Positions 23,010-30,790 of a stretch of 30,790 bases of DNA are shown in pieces. The position numbers and the translations under genes were made by a program. The number at the start of each line of letters is the position of its first letter. Position 1 is the stretch's first letter. The stretch covers positions 1 through 30,790 of the forward strand of contig SFJA01000017.1 in NCBI GenBank assembly GCA_004556005.1. The letters are read 5' to 3'. This DNA comes from Bacteroidales bacterium. GTDB lineage: Bacteria; Bacteroidota; Bacteroidia; Bacteroidales; UBA932. The notes under the pieces are model-generated. The model made no database searches, was not told where the DNA came from, and saw only the letters and a list, made by a program, of their open reading frames with translations.

Positions 23010-26000
23010 ATGACATTCAAAGAGTACAAGGGCCTTGATTTGGTGGCGGTCTCGGATGAAATTCTCCGCCGTTGGAAGAGCAACCATGCATTCGAAAAGT
23101 CTCTCGAACTGCGCGAGGGTGCCCCTGAGTTTATATTTTTCGAAGGCCCTCCGAGCGCAAACGGAATGCCCGGCATCCATCACGTGATGGCTCGTTCCAT
23201 CAAGGATGCCATCTGCCGTTACAAGACGCAGTCCGGCTACAAGGTCAACCGCCGCGCAGGTTGGGATACGCACGGACTTCCTGTCGAGCTTGGCGTGGAA
23301 AAGAAGCTCGGCATCACCAAGGAGGACATTGGACGCAAGATAAGTGTCGAGGAGTACAACCGCACCTGTCGCGAGGAGGTGATGAAATACACTGCCGAGT
23401 GGCGCAACCTTACCGAGCGCATAGGATACTGGGTCGATATGGACGACCCGTACATCACATACGACAACCGCTACATCGAAACCCTGTGGTGGCTGCTCAA
23501 AAAGATATACGACAAGGGCTATCTCTACAAGGGCAAGTCCATACAGCCTTACAGCCCTGCCGCAGGAACAGGTCTGAGCACCCACGAGCTTAACCAGCCG
23601 GGATGCTACCGTGACGTGAAGGATACCACCTGCTGCGCCCAGTTCAAGGTCAAGGGAGAGGAAGATCTCTATTTCCTCGCTTGGACCACTACGCCATGGA
23701 CCCTGCCTTCAAACACTGCGCTCTGCGTGGGACCGAATATCGATTACGTAAAGGTACGCAGTACCAATCCATACACCGGCATCCCTGCAACCTACATTCT
23801 TGCCGAGGCGCTCGTTGGTTCCTGGTTCAATGACAAGATACCTTATGAGGTACTCCCGGGCAGCTTCAAGGGAAGCGAGCTTGCCGGAATGGAGTACGAA
23901 CAGCTCATTCCGTGGTTCCGTCCGGACGAGGGAGCTTTCCGCGTAATCCTCGGTGATTACGTGACCGTTGAGGACGGTACGGGAGTCGTCCACATTGCCC
24001 CTACCTTCGGCGCTGATGACGCAAAGGTGGCAAAGGCAGCCGGAGTGCCGCCTCTGATGGTGACTGATGCAGAAGGCAACCCTCAGGCTCAGGTTGACCC
24101 GAAGGGCCGTTTCTACCGTATCGAAGACCTTGATCCTGAATATGTTGCAGAAAGGGTAAGCCCTGAATATTCAGAGTGGGCTGGCAGGTATGTCAAGAAT
24201 GCCTATGACAGCACCCTCCCTGCGGATGCTCCGACGCTTGACGTGGATATATGCGTAATGCTCAAGGGTTCAAACAAGGCATTCCGCATCGAAAAGCACG
24301 TTCATACCTATCCTCACTGCTGGCGTACCGACAAGCCTGTGCTTTACTATCCTCTGAACAGCTGGTTCATCCGTACCACGGCGGTGCGTGACCGTATGAT
24401 TGAGCTCAACGGCCAGATCTGCTGGAAACCTGAGGCAACCGGAACCGGCCGGTTCGGAAAGTGGCTGGAGAACATCCAGGACTGGAACCTCAGCCGCAGT
24501 CGTTACTGGGGCACCCCGCTGCCTGTATGGCGCACCGAAGACGGAAAGGAAGAAATATGCATAGGAAGCGTTGCCGAACTCTACGCCGAGATAGACAAGG
24601 CTGTTGCAGCCGGAATTATGGCAAGCAACCCTCTCCGGGACAAGGGATTCGACCCTGCTGACATGAGCAAGGAAAATTATGACCGCATAGACCTTCACAG
24701 GCCGTACGTGGACAATGTATTCCTCGTTTCCCCGACTGGACGCAAGATGACTCGCGAGACCGATCTCATCGACGTATGGTTTGACTCGGGCAGTATGCCT
24801 TATGCTCAGGTAGGTCTCAGGGGCATGGACACGGAATCATTCGGATGCACGGCAGACTTTATCGCCGAAGGCGTGGACCAGACCCGCGGTTGGTTCTACA
24901 CCCTGCACGCCATCCATACCATGGTCAGCGATACGCCTGCATTCAAGAGAGTAATTTCCAACGGACTCGTGCTCGACAGCAAGGGCGACAAGATGTCCAA
25001 GCGTCTGGGCAATGCTGTGGATCCTTTCAAGGCACTTGACCAGTATGGCGCCGATGCCCTCCGCTGGTATATGCTCACCAACGCCCAGCCTTGGGACAAC
25101 CTCAAGTTTGACCCTGTCGGAGTTGACGAGGTAAGGAGGAAATTCTTCGGAACCCTCTACAACTGCTACTCGGTATTTGCCCTCTATGCCAACATCGACG
25201 GGTTTGACCCTGCATCCGAGGCTGTTCCGTATTCGGAAAGACCTATGTTTGACCGCTGGATCATCAGCCGTCTCAATACCCTTGTCGCTGCCGTTATCGC
25301 CGCTTACGAGGACTACGACATAACAAGTGCCGGCCGTCTTATCCAGGACTTTGTCTGCGACGACCTGTCCAACTGGTACATCAGACTCAACAAGAAACGC
25401 CTCTGGGGCGCCGGTCTTGCACAGGACAAACTTTCCGCTTACCAGACACTGTACGAAACACTCAGGAGCATAGCCCTGCTTTCTGCTCCGATTGCACCGT
25501 TCTACAGTGAAAGACTGTGGCTCGACCTCGTGCCGGACAGCGATTCGGTTCATTACCGGGCAATGCCTCAGTACCGTTCCGAACTTGTTGACAAGGACCT
25601 TGAAGAGAGTATGGGATTTGCCCAAAAGGCATCCTCAATGGTTCTCGCCCTCCGCAAGAAGGTCTCAATCAACGTCCGCAAGCCGCTCGCAAAGGTGCTG
25701 CTGCCGGTAATCGACGACAATGTCAAGGCACATATCGAGAGGGTCAGGGACATATTCCTCACGGAGGTAAACGTCAAGGAACTCGAATTTATCCACGACA
25801 CTACGGGCATCATCACCAAGAAGATCAAGCCAAACTTCAAGACCCTCGGCAAGAAATACGGAAAGCAGATGAAGGAGATTGCATCCGCATTTGCAGGTCT
25901 GTCCCAGGAAAGCATCTGCGACATCGAGCGCACTGCAGACTATGTGCTTGACCTGCCTTCTGGCAAGGTTACTCTCTCGGCGGGGGATTACGAAATCACT

Positions 26001-26363
26001 TCCGAGGATATGCCGGGACATCTCGTTGCAAGCGAAGGTACCCTTACCCTTGCCCTCGACATCGTCCAGACACCTCAGCTCATACGCGAAGGCAATGCCC
26101 GTGAACTTATTCACCCTGTACAGAATCTGCGCAAGAAGTGCGGACTGGATGTGACCGACCGCATTTCAACCAGCATCTATGCGGATGGAGCCGTTTACGA
26201 CGCCGTTGCAGACGCTCTCGGTGAGTACTCCGAATACGTTTCCGCTCAGACCCTGTCAACTTCACTTGAACTCAAGAGCCTCTCCGAAAAGCCGGAAGAA
26301 GCTGCGGAAGTTGAATGGGGAGATGGGAATATTTATATCAATATCGTAAGAAACAACTCATAA
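23010..26363 (+). CDS. ileS: Isoleucyl-tRNA synthetase
   Basis: Charges tRNA-Ile with isoleucine and edits mis-activated valine. The 1117-residue product, from MTFKEYKGLDL, has the class I HIGH-equivalent NGMPGIHHVMAR (GIHH at 55-58), the CP1 editing domain (FLAWTTTPWTLPSNTALCVGP), the catalytic GVDQTRGWFYTL, and the KMSKS loop DKMSKRLGNAVDP (Lys661). The anticodon-binding region follows (DDLSNWYIRLNKKR), then the DUF5915-like C-terminal extension of long IleS proteins. The GIHH form and length of about 1100 are typical of the Bacteroidetes/eukaryote-like class. A TTG at 22977 would extend the frame by 11 residues but is next to the predicted transcript start and unlikely. It leads a run of dksA-like, lspA and MATE genes. 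Confidence 0.96.
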   Translation: MTFKEYKGLDLVAVSDEILRRWKSNHAFEKSLELREGAPEFIFFEGPPSANGMPGIHHVMARSIKDAICRYKTQSGYKVNRRAGWDTHGLPVELGVEKKLGITKEDIGRKISVEEYNRTCREEVMKYTAEWRNLTERIGYWVDMDDPYITYDNRYIETLWWLLKKIYDKGYLYKGKSIQPYSPAAGTGLSTHELNQPGCYRDVKDTTCCAQFKVKGEEDLYFLAWTTTPWTLPSNTALCVGPNIDYVKVRSTNPYTGIPATYILAEALVGSWFNDKIPYEVLPGSFKGSELAGMEYEQLIPWFRPDEGAFRVILGDYVTVEDGTGVVHIAPTFGADDAKVAKAAGVPPLMVTDAEGNPQAQVDPKGRFYRIEDLDPEYVAERVSPEYSEWAGRYVKNAYDSTLPADAPTLDVDICVMLKGSNKAFRIEKHVHTYPHCWRTDKPVLYYPLNSWFIRTTAVRDRMIELNGQICWKPEATGTGRFGKWLENIQDWNLSRSRYWGTPLPVWRTEDGKEEICIGSVAELYAEIDKAVAAGIMASNPLRDKGFDPADMSKENYDRIDLHRPYVDNVFLVSPTGRKMTRETDLIDVWFDSGSMPYAQVGLRGMDTESFGCTADFIAEGVDQTRGWFYTLHAIHTMVSDTPAFKRVISNGLVLDSKGDKMSKRLGNAVDPFKALDQYGADALRWYMLTNAQPWDNLKFDPVGVDEVRRKFFGTLYNCYSVFALYANIDGFDPASEAVPYSERPMFDRWIISRLNTLVAAVIAAYEDYDITSAGRLIQDFVCDDLSNWYIRLNKKRLWGAGLAQDKLSAYQTLYETLRSIALLSAPIAPFYSERLWLDLVPDSDSVHYRAMPQYRSELVDKDLEESMGFAQKASSMVLALRKKVSINVRKPLAKVLLPVIDDNVKAHIERVRDIFLTEVNVKELEFIHDTTGIITKKIKPNFKTLGKKYGKQMKEIASAFAGLSQESICDIERTADYVLDLPSGKVTLSAGDYEITSEDMPGHLVASEGTLTLALDIVQTPQLIREGNARELIHPVQNLRKKCGLDVTDRISTSIYADGAVYDAVADALGEYSEYVSAQTLSTSLELKSLSEKPEEAAEVEWGDGNIYINIVRNNS

Positions 26364-26375
26364 AACGCTAATGTT

Positions 26376-26771
26376 ATGGCAGAAGAGATCAAAAACCGTT
26401 ATTCTGATGAGGAACTTGCCGAGTTCCGCGCCATTATCGAGGAAAAGCTAGCTGCAGCAAAGGCCGAGTATAAAACCTTGAGGGAGATTGTGATGAACAG
26501 CTCTACCAATGATATCGAGGACACATCTCCTTCGTTCAAGACAGTGGAAGACGATGGTGCAAACCAGCTTTCAAAGGAGGAAGCAGGACACCTTGCGCAG
26601 CGTCAGTACAAATTTATCCAGAATCTCGAGGCTGCTCTTGTCCGCATCGAAAACAAGACCTATGGCATATGCAGGGCTACGGGCAAGCTGATACCTAAGG
26701 AGCGCCTGCGCCTGGTCCCTCACGCCACCCTTACCGTCGAGGCAAAGGAAATGATGTCCAAGGGCAAGTAG
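26376..26771 (+). CDS. DksA/TraR-family protein with degenerate zinc finger
   Basis: A 131-residue DksA/TraR-type protein, likely binding the RNA polymerase secondary channel or acting as a small regulator. It has a helical hairpin (about residues 10-95) and a C-terminal block YGICRATGKLIPKERLRLVP. Only one cysteine remains (Cys99) of the four that bind zinc in DksA, so a classical zinc finger cannot form. To my knowledge, this one-cysteine form is common among Bacteroidetes homologues. The segment NDIEDTSPSFKTVED takes the place of the DxxDxA tip. It starts 12 bases after ileS and ends six bases before lspA. Confidence 0.85.
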   Translation: MAEEIKNRYSDEELAEFRAIIEEKLAAAKAEYKTLREIVMNSSTNDIEDTSPSFKTVEDDGANQLSKEEAGHLAQRQYKFIQNLEAALVRIENKTYGICRATGKLIPKERLRLVPHATLTVEAKEMMSKGK

Positions 26772-26777
26772 CGGCTT

Positions 26778-27380
26778 ATGAAAAAGACACCGAAGGCTGC
26801 GTTCTTCCTTGTTCTGGGCGTGTTGCTGGTAATCATCGATCAGGTCATTAAAGTCCTGGTCAAGACCAATATGGACCTTGGGGAGCAGATTTTTGTCATA
26901 GGACAGTGGTTCCGTCTCTGCTTTGTCGAGAATGAAGGAATGGCATTCGGAATGGCATTCGGCGGCAAGGTAGGCAAGCTTCTGCTGACCATTTTCCGCA
27001 TCGTGCTCAGCGGACTGCTGATATGGTGGATAGCATCCATGTGCCGCAAGAACCGCAAAGCCATATCCCAAGGCATCCAGGCCCCTGTTCCGGTGGGAGT
27101 CCTCGTCGGCCTTACACTGATAACGGCAGGCGCGATAGGCAACGTGATAGACTGTCTCTTTTACGGAATCATCTGGGATTATGCCCCGCTGATGTTCGGC
27201 AAGGTTGTGGATATGTTCTATTTCCCTATCATCAGAAGCGGTGAAAGGGTACTGTTCTTCAATCCTGTGTTTAATTTTGCCGACAGCTGCGTAACTGTCG
27301 GCGCATTCTATCTGCTGCTCTTTCACTGGCGCTTCTTTGCCCAGGATGAGAAGAAAGATACAAAAGGTGATGAAGCATAG
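26778..27380 (+). CDS. lspA: Lipoprotein signal peptidase (signal peptidase II)
   Basis: An inner-membrane aspartyl protease that cleaves prolipoproteins before the lipidated cysteine. The 200-residue product has four hydrophobic helices and both catalytic aspartates: Asp125 in GAIGNVIDCLFYG and Asp169 in FNFADSCVTVG. Other conserved text is IIDQVIKVLVK near the N-terminus and FVENEGMAFGMAF. It is about 35-40 residues longer than E. coli LspA because of an insertion before the second Asp, which is usual in this phylum as far as I know. The end overlaps the MATE start by 11 bases. Its expected substrates include the lipoprotein encoded at 20616-21707. Confidence 0.95.
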   Translation: MKKTPKAAFFLVLGVLLVIIDQVIKVLVKTNMDLGEQIFVIGQWFRLCFVENEGMAFGMAFGGKVGKLLLTIFRIVLSGLLIWWIASMCRKNRKAISQGIQAPVPVGVLVGLTLITAGAIGNVIDCLFYGIIWDYAPLMFGKVVDMFYFPIIRSGERVLFFNPVFNFADSCVTVGAFYLLLFHWRFFAQDEKKDTKGDEA

Positions 27381-28797
27381 GTCCGGACTGGACAGAAGGC
27401 TGAACGGAGAGATACTGCGTCTCGCCATTCCGAGCATTCTTGCAAACATTACGGTTCCTCTTGTCGGTATCGCCGACACGGCAATCGCCGGTCACATCGC
27501 AACTTCTGCGGGGGCCGGCGCTGCTGCTCTCATAAGCGCAATAGCAATCGGAAGCACCCTCTTTGACCTGCTCTACTGGAATTTCGCGTTTCTGCGCGTC
27601 GGCACCGGAGGCCTGACCGCCCAGGCATTCGGCTCCGGCGACAAGGTCGAATGCGGCCGTGTGTTTGTCCGCGCTATGACCATAGCCCTCGGCTGCTCAC
27701 TGCTGCTCCTGCTGCTGCATCCGCTTTTCCTTAGGCTCGCCCTGCTCTGCATAGGCAGTACCCCCGAGATAAAAGAATTGGCAAGCAAATACTTCCTCAT
27801 ACGTATCTGGGCTGCCCCGGCGACTCTTGGCCTGATGGCATTCAAAGGCTGGTTCATAGGAATGCAGGACAGCGTCAGCCCTATGGCAACCGACATTGTC
27901 GTCAACGTCACCAACATCGCGGCATCCATACTGCTCGCCTCCGGAATCACCCTCTCCGACGGACGCTGCCTCCTGCCCGCAATGGGCTTCAGCGGCATCG
28001 CCACCGGCACCGTCATCGCCCAGTACACCGGCCTGCTGCTCGCCGGCTGCATCTTCCTGCTGCGCTACCTCCGCCCGCTATTCCTCCCGGTGCTGCGAAA
28101 CGTTCAAGGAAGAATTGTGCCGAAACTCCGTGCCGTTTTCCTTGGCTCGCAGACCTCCCGCTTCTTCCGTACAGGCGCGGACCTGATGGTAAGGTCGCTG
28201 TGCTTCATCGCGGTATATATCGGATATACGGTCATTTCCAGCTATTACGGCGACTCGCTGACAGCAGTGTGCTCGATAATGATGAAACTGCTGATGATTT
28301 TCTCATATTTCACGGACGGATTTGCCTATGCCGGCGAGGCAATGACCGGGCGCTACATAGGGGAGGGGAATGCTCTGGCGATGCGTTCTACGGTGAAGTG
28401 GACCTTCGTGTGGAGCTTTTCGCTGGCTGCACTCTTTATGATCCTTTATGCATTCGGAGGAGAACTGCTCCTGAGGATGATGACTTCGGATGAACTGATA
28501 ATAGCAGATGCAAAAGCCTATCTGCCCTGGCTGCTGCTGATGCCGCCAGTGGGCTGCGCCGCATTTAACTGGGACGGAATCTACATAGGTGCAACCGCCT
28601 CGCGCCAGATGCGTAACTCGATGCTTTGGGCGACAGTGCTGTTCTTCGGAACATTCGCCCTCGGACGGATTGCCCTGCCCTTATCCCTTCGCACGCCCGA
28701 ACTGCTGACGCATATTCTCATGGCCGCATACTTCGCCCACCTGCTCGCCAGAACGGTCTATCTTACAATCAAATACAAAACCATCGCGAAACTTTAG
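27370..28797 (+). CDS. MATE-family efflux transporter
   Basis: A 475-residue multidrug/toxin extrusion transporter with about 12 predicted membrane helices, probably exporting cationic or metabolite substrates in exchange for Na+ or H+. It begins with RRLNGEILRLAIPSILANIT and VPLVGIADTAIAGHI, the MATE N-lobe signature, and repeats a related pattern in the C-lobe (RTGADLMVRSLCFIAVY). Its closest style is the DinF-like group seen in Bacteroidetes. The ATG at 27370 lies inside the lspA end and follows AAAGGTG; an in-frame ATG at 27346 would add eight residues and is a possible alternative. The substrate cannot be told from sequence. Confidence 0.9.
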   Translation: MKHRSGLDRRLNGEILRLAIPSILANITVPLVGIADTAIAGHIATSAGAGAAALISAIAIGSTLFDLLYWNFAFLRVGTGGLTAQAFGSGDKVECGRVFVRAMTIALGCSLLLLLLHPLFLRLALLCIGSTPEIKELASKYFLIRIWAAPATLGLMAFKGWFIGMQDSVSPMATDIVVNVTNIAASILLASGITLSDGRCLLPAMGFSGIATGTVIAQYTGLLLAGCIFLLRYLRPLFLPVLRNVQGRIVPKLRAVFLGSQTSRFFRTGADLMVRSLCFIAVYIGYTVISSYYGDSLTAVCSIMMKLLMIFSYFTDGFAYAGEAMTGRYIGEGNALAMRSTVKWTFVWSFSLAALFMILYAFGGELLLRMMTSDELIIADAKAYLPWLLLMPPVGCAAFNWDGIYIGATASRQMRNSMLWATVLFFGTFALGRIALPLSLRTPELLTHILMAAYFAHLLARTVYLTIKYKTIAKL

Positions 28798-28888
28798 CGA
28801 CTGCGATTATATGACTGAAGCGCTCGTGGTAAGTCTGGTTCGGGTGCGTCAGGATTTACATGTTTTCTAGCCATTCCGTAGAGTACGC

Positions 28889-28934
28889 TGCCGGCTCGGA
28901 GAGCATCGCGGAGAAGATGCTTCCTGAACCGGCA
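28889..28934. terminator. Composite hairpin between convergent genes
   Basis: TGCCGG (28889-28894) pairs with CCGGCA (28929-28934), and inside it AGCATC (28902-28907) pairs with GATGCT (28916-28921). It sits between the MATE stop (28797) and the glycosidase stop (28958), the right place for a shared terminator. There is no T-run on either side, so a factor-dependent or non-terminator role is possible. The rest of 28798-28957 shows nothing recognisable. Confidence 0.35.
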
Positions 28935-28957
28935 GTAAGATGGAATGTATTACTGAA

Positions 28958-30706
28958 CTACTTGAGTGTCAGAGATTTGATAAACTCGACTTCGTCCTCG
29001 CTGTATGGGCTTCCGTCGCGGCGGAAAATGTCGTGGAACCATAATGGCGGCTCTTCCAGCTCAGGAAGAGGATCGTCCCAGGTAAAGATGGTGTTTGTCT
29101 TGCCGGCCACGAGTCCCCAGTTGATTGCAGCAACCCTGTTGGCCTTAAGCACAGGAAGGCAATTCTGGAAGGTGCTGTTCTTGGTCCTTCCCATATATTC
29201 CGTGCAGAACATAGGCCTGCCGTAGCGTTGCAGGGTATCTATGGTCTGTTGCTGTGTAACGCCGTCGCTGTAGCAGTGATATGAAGTGATGTCGGAGTTG
29301 GCAAGCTGGAAACTGTTCAACTCCTTGAGTCCGTTGCTCCATACACCTGAGGTAAGCGGTTGCGATGGTCTTACTTCCTGTGCCCATTTGAAGGCATTCT
29401 TGAGCAGTGGCAGACTTTTGGACTTGTATCTGGAGTTGCCCGGCTCGTTGTAGAGATCCCACATCAGCACGCGCTCATCGTCCGCAAAAGTGACCAGAAT
29501 GTCCTTCATATACTTTTCCAGGGCAGGGTAGAGACTCAGAGTATCTGACCTGAGGGCATCGGAAGGGTCGCGAACCCAGCCCGAGTTGTGTATGCCGGGC
29601 TTTGGCTCCGGCTGCTTTCCGTATTGCGATGCCGCGTTCCAGCAGTCGTCGAAGAATACCAGTACCGGACGTATGGAGTGACTCCTGCAGATGTCGAGAA
29701 AGTCGTTTATCCTGTCTTTAAGTCCTTGAGGATCATTGGCATAGACTACGCTGCTGAGATATACCCTGAGAGTGTTGAACCCGAGGCTTTCCGCCCATCC
29801 GAGTTCCTTGTCGATCTGCTCGTGGTTGTAGGTGGAAGCACTCCACATTTCAATCTGATTGATCGCATCCGAAGGGATGTAGTCGCAGCCGACAGGCCAA
29901 TCCAATCCGGCATACCACTCCCTTGCCTGAGCCTCGCTCCAGCGCGCCTCCTTGCGGTTGCGATAAGACTCCAGCTCAAGCACGTCTATTGCCGGAAGTT
30001 TCTTCTCAGCGTTGAGGACACGGACAAGGTTCTCTCCTTTCCTGAGCGTGCAGTCATATTCAAGTTCAGCCCATCTGCCGGATATGCTTCTGCCGACAAC
30101 AGGAATCTCCTCGCCGTTTACTTCGAGATGCACGTCGTTGAGGGCATCGGCATTGGCGACTCTGAGCTTCAGGGTGTATTTTCCTCCCTTGCGGCTCAGG
30201 ACTTCACGCCACTCGAGACAATTCTCCTCCGACTCTCCCAGGTTCACAACAACCGCCCTGCCGGAAGCGCCCTCTGCAGGCACGTACTTGCCGCCTTTGC
30301 CATCAATCGCGGTAAAGGCAGGGCAGTAGCCCCATTCAGCCTCGTAGAGCCGCGGCTCGATGCGCTTGCCCTCTACCCTGAACACCCTTGCCGAATGCGG
30401 TTCGAGTTCCAATTCGAGCGTGCTGCACCTGCCCAGGTCGGCGTGACGGTTCAGGTCGCGAACGTCGAATTGTCCCTCGAATTCAAGTTCTTCGGCGCTT
30501 ACGCAGAAGCGGGTTGCAGTGTCGGCGGGGTTGTATAAAGCGACCGCTCTGGTTCCGGACCACTTGCGCAGTATGTCCTTGACAAAGACGTAGCTCTCGC
30601 CCTTGTGCTGGGCGCAATCAGTTCCTCGTTGGTGATGATGTCCATAGTCTCCTGCGGTATGTACTCCATATCGCAGCCGAGCAGCAGCGGAGAACTCATT
30701 ATGCAC
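28958..30706 (-). CDS. GH27 C-terminal domain, CBM-like domain and GH5-like glycosidase (out of frame with its GH27 N-terminus)
   Basis: The open frame spans 582 codons, but meaningful homology begins at about 30613 (AQHKGESYVFVKDILRKWSG). Parts in order: GH27 C-terminal beta-sandwich (about 30613-30368; TRAVALYNPADTATRF, DVRDLNRHADLG); a carbohydrate-binding-like beta domain (about 30367-29966; EPRLYEAEWGYCPAF, RWAELEYDCTLRKGENLVRV); and a GH5-like TIM barrel (about 29923-28961). The barrel has WPVGCDYIPSDAINQIEMW, WDLYNEPGNSRY with the presumed acid/base Glu (codon 29444-29446), and FCTEYMGR with the presumed nucleophile Glu (29198-29200). The first 30 codons (30706-30617) are GH27 sequence read in the wrong frame. 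No start codon or ribosome binding site is apparent at the junction, so this half is probably not translated alone unless frameshifting occurs. The intact protein would be secreted or lipid-anchored, acting on galactose-bearing plant glycan; that is inference. Confidence 0.8.
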   Translation of the reverse strand: MHNEFSAAARLRYGVHTAGDYGHHHQRGTDCAQHKGESYVFVKDILRKWSGTRAVALYNPADTATRFCVSAEELEFEGQFDVRDLNRHADLGRCSTLELELEPHSARVFRVEGKRIEPRLYEAEWGYCPAFTAIDGKGGKYVPAEGASGRAVVVNLGESEENCLEWREVLSRKGGKYTLKLRVANADALNDVHLEVNGEEIPVVGRSISGRWAELEYDCTLRKGENLVRVLNAEKKLPAIDVLELESYRNRKEARWSEAQAREWYAGLDWPVGCDYIPSDAINQIEMWSASTYNHEQIDKELGWAESLGFNTLRVYLSSVVYANDPQGLKDRINDFLDICRSHSIRPVLVFFDDCWNAASQYGKQPEPKPGIHNSGWVRDPSDALRSDTLSLYPALEKYMKDILVTFADDERVLMWDLYNEPGNSRYKSKSLPLLKNAFKWAQEVRPSQPLTSGVWSNGLKELNSFQLANSDITSYHCYSDGVTQQQTIDTLQRYGRPMFCTEYMGRTKNSTFQNCLPVLKANRVAAINWGLVAGKTNTIFTWDDPLPELEEPPLWFHDIFRRDGSPYSEDEVEFIKSLTLK

Positions 30707-30790
30707 CAGATGCTGAAATGCGCTTCCTCTTCGGTGTAGCTCAGTCCCAGACCATCCTCCCAGAAAGGCGAAGGCTTGATGTTGTATCCG
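30613..30790 (-). pseudogene. Alpha-galactosidase (GH27) fragment ending at a frameshift
   Basis: In the frame whose codons begin at 30789, 30786 and so on, the translation reads GYNIKPSPFWEDGLGLSY, then HFSIWCIMSSPLLLGCDM, then ETMDIITNEELIA, which is the end of the GH27 alpha-galactosidase barrel. The family continues with VNQDxLGxQ; here that motif is missing and the frame runs into unrelated residues (PSTRARATSL) and a stop at 30499-30501. The expected continuation, AQHKGESYVFV, lies in another frame from 30613. The catalytic aspartates are upstream, outside the window. The pattern fits a deletion of about 22 bases at 30610-30616; an assembly or sequencing fault is the alternative. Confidence 0.8.

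Noticed and set aside
28798..28957. Possible attachment site or small RNA in the gap between MATE and the glycosidase gene
   Set aside because: No tRNA, direct repeat or integrase is nearby; only a composite hairpin without a T-run is visible.
28860..29225. 121-codon plus-strand frame starting in the 28798-28957 gap
   Set aside because: Most of it is antisense to the GH5-like barrel; the part in the gap overlaps a hairpin and has no recognisable features.

Overview
The window reads as a chromosome segment from a Bacteroidales bacterium, probably a gut-type species of about 50-55% GC. The evidence is the set of Bacteroidetes-type proteins (DUF4783, the large NtrY-like kinase, the short-chain DksA/TraR protein, the GIHH-type IleS, the GT/GH57/amylo-1,6-glucosidase glycogen set). 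Several promoters also fit the Bacteroidetes TTTG / TAnnTTTG pattern, and Shine-Dalgarno sequences are mostly weak. I cannot fix the family; Rikenellaceae or an uncultured relative is a guess.

Layout. 1-424: 3' part of efp (+), then strong hairpins and a short gene-poor stretch. 685-4640 (-): rlmH and a 1161-residue membrane histidine kinase, translationally coupled by ATGA. 4715-5116 (+): a secreted DUF4783 protein with a bidirectional terminator. 5140-8293 (-): engB, prs, a small four-cysteine membrane protein and der, tightly packed. 8434-21707 (+): a very long co-directional block: xseA-xseB, then a five-gene glycogen module (branching enzyme, debranching enzyme, glycogen-synthase-type glycosyltransferase, GH57 amylase, glycogen phosphorylase), then ribF, greA (own promoter inside ribF), a HIT protein and a thioredoxin-fold lipoprotein lacking its CXXC. 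21704-22931 (-): cvpA-tsaB. 23010-28797 (+): ileS, dksA-like, lspA and a MATE transporter. 28958-30790 (-): a large carbohydrate-active gene joining an alpha-galactosidase (GH27) C-terminus, a CBM-like beta domain and a GH5-like glycosidase. Its reading frame is broken by what looks like a deletion of about 22 bases in a conserved GH27 motif.

How the genes work together. Most of the window is housekeeping: ribosome maturation GTPases, rRNA methylation, PRPP synthesis, t6A synthesis, aminoacylation, lipoprotein processing and transcript cleavage. The coherent pathway is glycogen: chain elongation (GT), branching, debranching, phosphorolysis and GH57 glucan processing. No ADP-glucose pyrophosphorylase gene is present in the window.

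I found no mobile element, CRISPR array, tRNA or rRNA, and no cluster that I would call a new biological system. The best leads are the broken GH27-CBM-GH5 fusion, the altered H-box of the orphan kinase, the thioredoxin-like lipoprotein without cysteines, and the greA upstream region.
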